A stretch of 29,021 nucleotides of DNA. Source: an uncultured Collinsella sp. Lineage in GTDB: Bacteria > Actinomycetota > Coriobacteriia > Coriobacteriales > Coriobacteriaceae. The notes below the pieces were generated by a model, which worked only from the letters and a program-made list of their open reading frames with translations, was not told the origin of the DNA and ran no database searches. The translations under genes were made by a program, and so were the position numbers. Below, in pieces: positions 24,356 through 29,021 of this stretch (position 1 is its first letter; the number at the start of each line of letters is the position of its first letter). Where the stretch lies: positions 1 to 29,021 of the forward strand of contig CAUBVH010000020.1 in the NCBI GenBank assembly GCA_958439425.1, given 5' to 3'.

Positions 24356-25645
24356 CTATAGACAAAATGCCGCATAAAGTGGAACAGACATAAGCCCATC
24401 ATTCATTCCAAAGGGCTTAGTCGATAGCCTGATAAGGCGTACGCCCGGATGGGTCTTTTTAAGTGAGGACAGGCTTCGAGATCTTGTGTTCTCTCCCGCC
24501 TTGACTTCAATCGCAGACAAGCATCCCTGCTTCTCTACTACAAAGTCGATTTCCGCACGATTATCTCGCGCCCAATAATGCAGCGGATAGCCCATGGCTG
24601 AAAGCTGTTGGGCGACGTAGTTTTCGGTAAGTGCACCCATGAATGTGCCGCCGATGCCGGCAAGAATATCGGCGCGTTGAGCACCGGCCTTGGAGACGAG
24701 CAGCCCTGTATCCGCCTGATAGATTTTAAAAGCAGAAGGGTTAACGAAGGCCTCTAAAGGGCTTTCGATCTGCCCGACTAGGCTGCAGCGCGCCACCGTA
24801 CCCGACAATACAAGCCAGTCGAGAGCATCTCCAAAGAGAGACGCATTGCCCCCCGCTCGCACTACCTTGTATTGAAATTTACGATTCTCTTTGGCAAGCT
24901 GCTGTGGAATGGAATCGAAGCACGCACGCGTCTTTGCGCTCAAGCGCTCATCAGCATATTTATTAGTGTCGGCGGAGTATCCGTCGAGAATAATCCGATG
25001 CTTTTCGGCCACATCAATGATTGACTGATCATCGATGTACGTTTGGACCGCCTCGGGCATTCCGCCAACAACAAGATACTGCCGATAGAGCCCAAGCGCC
25101 TTATCATGAAGGCTTGGCGCAAGAGGACCCATTAACTCGAATGACGAGCGTATCTCGTCGACCAGCTGATCGTTCCCCATCGCCCAGAGAAACTCCTCGA
25201 AATCGAGTGGAGTCATCTCGATCAAGTCGGTCTTTCCGACGGGGAACGAATACGACTGATGGTTAATGGCAACCCCAAGAAGCGACCCAGCAGCCGCAAC
25301 GTAATACTCGGGAGCATCTTCGCAAAAGTATTTAAGGGAAGTGAGCGCTTCCTCGCATGCCTGGATCTCGTCAATGAACAGTAAGGTTTTGCCAGGCACG
25401 ATACGCTGTCCCGTACGAGCCTCGATCGCGCGCACAATCGAATGAGGGTCAAGACCGCCCGAAAAATCCGCTCGCGCCGACCGGTCGTTCTCAAGATTAA
25501 CGTAGACAACCGATTCGAAAAGATCCTGGGCGTACGTTCTGAGCAGATAGGTCTTGCCACACTGGCGCACGCCTTTGACCAGCAAAGGTTTTCTATCAGC
25601 CCTGTCTCGCCATTCCCTAAGGAGCTCGTCTGCCTTGCGACGCAT
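24356..25645 (-). CDS. AAA_14 / DUF4143 family ATPase
   Basis: A 429-residue protein of the widespread AAA_14-DUF4143 family. Walker A GVRQCGKT lies at 25-32 and Walker B TLLFIDEIQ ends in D92-E93. The middle has the family segment PLDFEEFLWAMG and the motif YLVVGGMPEAVQTY. The C-terminal DUF4143 part ends in a nuclease-like core, EIDFVVEKQGCLSAIEVKAG, with the D/E-x-K pattern of PD-(D/E)XK enzymes. The biological role of the family is unsettled; genes are patchily distributed and often found near mobile or defence DNA. The start is the ATG at 25645 with GGGAAGG six bases upstream. The gene and its AT-rich leader look poorer in GC than the flanking genes, which fits horizontal acquisition. 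It stands alone. Confidence 0.9.
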   Translation of the reverse strand: MRRKADELLREWRDRADRKPLLVKGVRQCGKTYLLRTYAQDLFESVVYVNLENDRSARADFSGGLDPHSIVRAIEARTGQRIVPGKTLLFIDEIQACEEALTSLKYFCEDAPEYYVAAAGSLLGVAINHQSYSFPVGKTDLIEMTPLDFEEFLWAMGNDQLVDEIRSSFELMGPLAPSLHDKALGLYRQYLVVGGMPEAVQTYIDDQSIIDVAEKHRIILDGYSADTNKYADERLSAKTRACFDSIPQQLAKENRKFQYKVVRAGGNASLFGDALDWLVLSGTVARCSLVGQIESPLEAFVNPSAFKIYQADTGLLVSKAGAQRADILAGIGGTFMGALTENYVAQQLSAMGYPLHYWARDNRAEIDFVVEKQGCLSAIEVKAGENTRSRSLSSLKKTHPGVRLIRLSTKPFGMNDGLMSVPLYAAFCL

Positions 25646-25825
25646 ACGCAACCTTCCCTCATGAACTTCTGTTTGACAATATTTTAACGCGGATTAATTT
25701 GTTTTCAGTTATTTTTCTGCGTTTAAAAATTGTTCTATACGGCACTTGAGGGAATACACCCCTATCTCTTGGTAAGGATAGCAAGCATTTCCACCAACGC
25801 TGATTGCCATGCGTTCTTCTTGTCC

Positions 25826-26356
25826 TTAGGCGAGCTTGCGAGCGAGCTCTCGCACCTTTTCCAGCTTGGGCGATGATACCATGCTGTCGCGCTCGGTCAT
25901 ACCGCTGATGGTGACAATGCCCTGGTCCTCCCACTTGCAGTACGCGCAGGTTGACTTGTACATGGCGATCGCCGCGTCATAGACGCCCTGGCTGTGGCTA
26001 TCGAGCAGAAGGGCCGTCTTGGTGAACGGGAATCCCGTGGCACCGAAAGCGTACAGACGGTCGATGGCGGCCTTTTCCTGCGCGGTGATATCGAACCAGT
26101 AGATAGGCGAAGCAAAGACGACCATATCTGCATCTTTCAGCGACTCGATCACGTTGGCCATGTCATCCTTCTGCACGCAGACGCCCCCATGGGCGAAGCA
26201 GTACTGGCATCCCAAGCAGCCGGCGATCTTCTTGCTGGCAACGCGAACGACCTCAACCGTATTACCGCCCTCACGCGCGGTCTCGGCAAACACCTCGACC
26301 ATGGTATCGGTATTGGCGCCCTTACGCGGGCTGCCGCTCAATACAACGATATTCAT
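25826..26356 (-). CDS. NADPH-dependent FMN reductase-like flavoprotein
   Basis: A 176-residue flavodoxin-fold protein. The N-terminal phosphate-binding loop reads LSGSPRKGANTD (6-17). A cysteine-rich segment GCLGCQYCFAHGGVC follows near 46-60, and VVFASPIYWFDITAQEKAAIDRLY (about 79-102) carries the second flavin loop. This is the layout of small iron-sulfur-flavoprotein-like NAD(P)H-FMN oxidoreductases. A late Cys pair lies in STCAYCKWEDQG. The ATG at 26356 is preceded by AAGGAGAGG. The protein probably reduces small molecules or handles electrons in the cytosol, but the substrate is unknown. It is a single gene between the AAA ATPase and the TetR gene, all on the minus strand. Confidence 0.88.
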   Translation of the reverse strand: MNIVVLSGSPRKGANTDTMVEVFAETAREGGNTVEVVRVASKKIAGCLGCQYCFAHGGVCVQKDDMANVIESLKDADMVVFASPIYWFDITAQEKAAIDRLYAFGATGFPFTKTALLLDSHSQGVYDAAIAMYKSTCAYCKWEDQGIVTISGMTERDSMVSSPKLEKVRELARKLA

Positions 26357-26397
26357 AGGATTCCCTCTCCTTCATGCTGCAGGCGCGCGGCATGTTT

Positions 26398-26427
26398 TTT
26401 GTAACCAAAACGAATGGAGTTAATCAA
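26398..26427 (-). promoter_or_regulatory. Candidate promoter of the flavoprotein gene
   Basis: On the minus strand TTGATT (26427-26422) and TACAAA (26403-26398) are 18 bases apart and lie about 42 bases before the ATG at 26356. Spacing and match are reasonable. No operator-like repeat was seen near it. Confidence 0.4.
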
Positions 26428-26563
26428 TCGCCAGCAGACCATATCTCTTGTTCAAGTTCCCTAGAGAAGCTCAAAACGATTGCGATTGCCTCATACAACA
26501 TCGAAAACCAAAGAGGGGCCATAGCAACGTCGCCTGCCTGAAATGGCCTGCGGTCAAAATCAA

Positions 26564-27115
26564 CTACAGGGGATCGTGACGAGCCGATACCGCCCGCATG
26601 CCCCCTTCGGAATAGGCGCTGAGCAGCTCCTGAGCGTGGGCAAACTCGGGCCCTCGCCTCCAACCGAGCAGGCGGTTGACCGCGAGATTTCCCTGGACGT
26701 TGTGGACGAAGAGCAGATAGGCGTCCTCGCGCGAAAGCCCAGTCTCCTCCATGATCGAGGGAACCATCTGCTCGGCGCCGCGCTCGACGACGCGCTGTGC
26801 CACCCGGGCGTACGCGTCGTCATCCGAGTAGAGCAGATAATAGTCATCGTTTGCCGGCGGGCGCTGGCAGAGGGCACCCGCCTCCGTTCCCTCGAGCGGC
26901 GGCACCGCCGTCAGGGCCTCGTCGATAAGCGCGTCGAGCAGGGCGAACTTGTCCTCGTAGTGCAGATAGAACGTGCCGCGGTTGATATCGGCGCGGCGGC
27001 AGATATCCGCTACCGTCATCTTCGCGAAGCCGACCTCGGCCAGCAGCGCGAAGAACGCCTCCCGTATGACCGAGAGTGTATAGCGTCGGCGACGATCGAT
27101 CTTCCCCGCTTCCAT
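26564..27115 (-). CDS. TetR-family transcriptional regulator
   Basis: A 183-residue regulator. The N-terminal DNA-binding domain (about 5-55) contains MTVADICRRADINRGTFYLHYEDK (33-56), the TetR helix-turn-helix with the usual G-T-F-Y-x-H-Y-x-D/N-K end. The C-terminal ligand domain is helical and not recognisable by ligand; it resembles the TetR_C group found in small-molecule-responsive repressors. The start is the ATG at 27115 with GGAGGGG just upstream. A TTG at 27142 would add nine residues and has no ribosome site. It faces the sirtuin operon across 143 bases that hold overlapping promoters and a palindrome, the classic arrangement for a repressor controlling itself and the neighbour operon. 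Confidence 0.9.
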   Translation of the reverse strand: MEAGKIDRRRRYTLSVIREAFFALLAEVGFAKMTVADICRRADINRGTFYLHYEDKFALLDALIDEALTAVPPLEGTEAGALCQRPPANDDYYLLYSDDDAYARVAQRVVERGAEQMVPSIMEETGLSREDAYLLFVHNVQGNLAVNRLLGWRRGPEFAHAQELLSAYSEGGMRAVSARHDPL

Positions 27116-27210
27116 TACCCCTCCAATTGCAACGCTCGACAATGCCCGGCAAACGCTCGTTTATCGACAGCAGACCGAAGCTGTTCATTGCTCTTAAGCA
27201 AATCGACATG

Positions 27211-27239
27211 GATACTTTTTATAGACACCTGTTTATAAT
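27211..27239 (+). promoter_or_regulatory. Sirtuin operon promoter with TetR-type operator
   Basis: A perfect -10 TATAAT lies at 27234-27239, with a weak -35 (GATACT, 27211-27216) at 17 bases. The stretch 27220-27237 (TATAGACACCTGTTTATA) is an imperfect palindrome, 14 of 18 positions symmetric, covering the spacer and the start of the -10. On the minus strand a -10 TATAAA (27223-27218) with TTCAGC (27246-27241) 17 bases upstream would drive the TetR gene across the same palindrome. An outer GATAC / GTATC pair (27211-27215, 27252-27256) flanks it. Repressor binding here is inferred. Confidence 0.6.
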
Positions 27240-27258
27240 AGCTGAAAGAAGGTATCCA

Positions 27259-28224
27259 GTGACCCTGTACGAGCAGCTCGTTATCGAGCTCACCAACCAA
27301 TCGTTTTCCCTTCAGGCCGCCTACCGCAGCGGCGGCACGCCCTATGAGCTGAGTGACCGCGAGCCCGAGCCCTACGACCAGCAAATCAGGGACTTCGCCC
27401 GCATGATCGAGGAAGCCGATTGCGTGCTGGTGGGTGGGGCCTCCGGGCTCTCCGCGGCGGGCGGCGGCGACTTCTATTACGAGGACAACGCAACCTATCG
27501 CAGGCATTTCGGCAAATTCGCCGAGCGCTACGGTTTCAAGGGCGCTTTCGAGGGGTCGTTCTACCGCTGGCCCACCGCCGAGGCGCGCTGGGGATACCTC
27601 GCCACCTTCCTCGACACCACGCTCAACGCCCCGCTGCGCAAGCCCTACAAGGACCTCGACGCCATTCTCGCCGAGAAGGATTTCTTCGTGCTCACCACCA
27701 ACCAGGACACGCAGTTTGTGAAGCTCTACCCCTGGAAGAAGGTGGCAGAGATCCAAGGCGACCACCGCTTCTTTCAGTGCTCCCGCTGTTGCACCGACGC
27801 GGTGTGGGATGCGGTCGAGCCGGTCTCCAACATGGTAGAGGCCATGGGAGACGGCCTTGAGGTTCCGACAGAGCTCGTGCCGCGCTGCCCGCACTGCGGG
27901 GCAGAGGCGTTCCCCTGGGTTCGCGGCTACGGCAACTTCCTGCAGGGCGAGCTCTACGAGGAGCAGTACCGCAAGGTGTCCGACTGGCTCGACGCGCACG
28001 CGCGTCAGAGGATCCTCTTCCTCGAGCTGGGTGTGGGCCGCATGACGCCCGCGTTTATCCAGGAGCCGTTCTGGGCCCTCACGGCGCAGTTACCGCAGGC
28101 CAGCTACATCGCCGTAAACAACAAGACGCAGTTTCTCCCCCGCGCGATCGAGGATCGGGGGCTCGCCGTTCGCGCCGACATCGCCGACGTGCTCGCCGAC
28201 GTGCGCAAGACGCTGGGGAGGTAG
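27259..28224 (+). CDS. Sir2-fold protein, class M (SirTM)-like
   Basis: A 321-residue sirtuin-fold protein. The NAD-binding start is VLVGGASGLSAAGGGDFYY (57-74). The T-x-N-x-D element is TTNQD at 146-150. The usual catalytic His motif (L-H-G) is replaced by EIQGDHRFFQC, with Gln166 in the catalytic place. The zinc site is Cys174, Cys177, Cys210 and Cys213. A second nucleotide loop reads ELGVG at 256-260. Gln for His with the following G-D and F-Q-C is the pattern I know from class M sirtuins, which ADP-ribosylate lipoylated GcvH-like proteins and lack deacetylase activity. No GcvH-L, lipoate ligase or macrodomain gene is visible here. The start is the GTG at 27259 with AGAAGG six bases upstream, 13 bases beyond the predicted transcript start. 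Confidence 0.85.
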   Translation: MTLYEQLVIELTNQSFSLQAAYRSGGTPYELSDREPEPYDQQIRDFARMIEEADCVLVGGASGLSAAGGGDFYYEDNATYRRHFGKFAERYGFKGAFEGSFYRWPTAEARWGYLATFLDTTLNAPLRKPYKDLDAILAEKDFFVLTTNQDTQFVKLYPWKKVAEIQGDHRFFQCSRCCTDAVWDAVEPVSNMVEAMGDGLEVPTELVPRCPHCGAEAFPWVRGYGNFLQGELYEEQYRKVSDWLDAHARQRILFLELGVGRMTPAFIQEPFWALTAQLPQASYIAVNNKTQFLPRAIEDRGLAVRADIADVLADVRKTLGR

Positions 28225-28227
28225 CGC

Positions 28228-28926
28228 ATGGAGACGGCGAAAGCAGTTCGCATAGGCAGGGCGCTAGCCGAAGCGGATCTTGTCATCATCGGCGCCAGCA
28301 ACGGGCTCGACATGGCGGAGGGACTCAACCTCTTTAGCGCCGATGCCCATTTCCGAGAGGCGTACGGCGACCTCGCTCAGGCCGACGGCATCGGCTGCAT
28401 ACTGCAGGGGCTCGCTTCCCCGGATGCCAGCGTGCGACGCCGATGGGCCGAGCGGTTCCATCAAAAGGAGTATCTCGAATATGAGCCCGGCTCGCTCATG
28501 AACGGGCTGCGGCGTCTTACGGAGCACGCCGACACCTTCGTGGTCACATGCAACATCGACGGGCACTTCGCGCGCGCCGGGTTCGACGAGGAGCGCGTGC
28601 TCGAGACGGAGGGGAGCATACGCACGTCGATCGACGAGCGGCGTCTCGCCCATCCAGACGCCCTCGCCATGGCCCGGCTCGAGGAGCTCGAACGCCTTGT
28701 GCAAGCCCATCGCAACGGCAGGGTCGCCATCCTCGAACTTGGCGTGGGACTGCACAACGGCGTCATAAAGCGCATGCTCGCCCAGGTCGCAAGCGCCTGC
28801 GAGCACGCCACCTACATCGTGTTCAACTACGGCCAGGCTATGGCGCCCGATGCATCGTGCGAGACGATTCTCGTTGACGGCGATATGGCCCCGGCTTTCG
28901 AGGAGATCGCCCGATGCCACCCCTAG
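28228..28926 (+). CDS. Degenerate Sir2-fold protein without zinc site
   Basis: A 232-residue relative of the preceding protein. The nucleotide loop is VIIGASNGLDMAEGLNLFS (19-37) and the T-x-N-x-D element is TCNIDGHF (107-114). At the catalytic His position the motif reads LETEG, with Glu128. The zinc-binding cysteines and the whole zinc lobe are missing, since only about 40 residues separate this motif from ILELGVGLHNGVIK (168-181). The end has the IVFNYGQ strand. It could be a non-catalytic partner, a pseudoenzyme or an enzyme with altered chemistry. The ATG at 28228 lies three bases after the previous stop, with GGGGAGG six bases upstream, so it is co-translated with the first gene. Assignment to the Sir2 fold is by motif order. 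Confidence 0.78.
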   Translation: METAKAVRIGRALAEADLVIIGASNGLDMAEGLNLFSADAHFREAYGDLAQADGIGCILQGLASPDASVRRRWAERFHQKEYLEYEPGSLMNGLRRLTEHADTFVVTCNIDGHFARAGFDEERVLETEGSIRTSIDERRLAHPDALAMARLEELERLVQAHRNGRVAILELGVGLHNGVIKRMLAQVASACEHATYIVFNYGQAMAPDASCETILVDGDMAPAFEEIARCHP

Positions 28927-29021
28927 AAAGAGAAGCGCGTAGGCATCGAAGCCTTATCGACGATGCCGACGCCATCATTGTCGGCATCGGCTCGGGCATG
29001 TCGAGCGCCGCCGGGTTCAAC
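28914..29021 (+). CDS. Third Sir2-fold protein, N-terminal 36 residues (cut by window edge)
   Basis: An open frame begins at the ATG at 28914, overlapping the end of the previous gene by 13 bases, with GAGGAG eight bases upstream. The 36 residues include DADAIIVGIGSGMSSAAGFN (17-36), the first NAD-binding loop of sirtuins and closer to the standard G-A-G-x-S-x-x-S-G form than the two upstream genes. The rest lies beyond the window. Overlap and ribosome site make it the third gene of the same operon. Confidence 0.75.
   Translation, partial: MPPLEREARRHRSLIDDADAIIVGIGSGMSSAAGFN

Noticed and set aside
26424..26522. 32-codon minus-strand frame (MAPLWFSMLYEAIAIVL and onward) between the TetR and flavoprotein genes
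   Set aside because: The composition looks somewhat gene-like, but there is no good ribosome site, no known family, and it overlaps the -35 of the flavoprotein promoter candidate. Left out for lack of support.

Overview
The window looks like chromosome from a Collinsella-type member of the Coriobacteriia (Actinomycetota). This is inferred from the high GC content, the strong GAGG-type ribosome sites with frequent GTG and TTG starts, the family content (CD1871A-type CXXC protein, LuxR-type regulators beside large wall-anchored proteins, a divergent type IIA topoisomerase pair) and an interspersed palindrome seen three times. No rRNA, tRNA, CRISPR array, insertion sequence or prophage was seen.

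Left part (1-7565). A truncated tRNA-dihydrouridine synthase runs off the left edge. Two plus-strand membrane proteins follow (one DUF3592-like, one unknown). On the minus strand are a fused ATPase-permease of the MacB/FtsX type and a CoA-disulfide reductase with a C-terminal rhodanese domain. Directly upstream of the reductase is the 3' half of a second, single-domain rhodanese, probably a relic.

Central redox block (7584-11634). A minus-strand operon encodes a 48-residue CXXC membrane peptide, a polytopic 4Fe-4S protein and a TlpA-like thioredoxin lipoprotein, closed by a good terminator. An OmpR-family response regulator and histidine kinase diverge from it. The arrangement suggests an envelope thiol/electron-transfer module under two-component control.

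Middle (11672-19604). guaA here encodes only the ATP-pyrophosphatase and dimerisation parts of GMP synthase. A LuxR-type regulator and a 1455-residue surface protein with a non-canonical LAGTG anchor follow on the plus strand, then a minus-strand lipoprotein.

Topoisomerase block (19605-24333). A 368-base intergenic region with a LexA-like box precedes a ParE/GyrB-like and a ParC/GyrA-like subunit, which form an operon.

Right end (24356-29021). An AAA_14/DUF4143 ATPase and an FMN-reductase-like flavoprotein lie on the minus strand. The last block is a TetR-family regulator facing an operon of three consecutive Sir2-fold genes, the third cut by the window edge. The first has Gln in place of the sirtuin catalytic His, as in class M (SirTM) ADP-ribosylating sirtuins. 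The second has Glu there and no zinc cysteines. A palindromic operator overlaps the promoters between the regulator and the sirtuins. This tandem, TetR-controlled sirtuin cluster is the strongest candidate for a little-described system.
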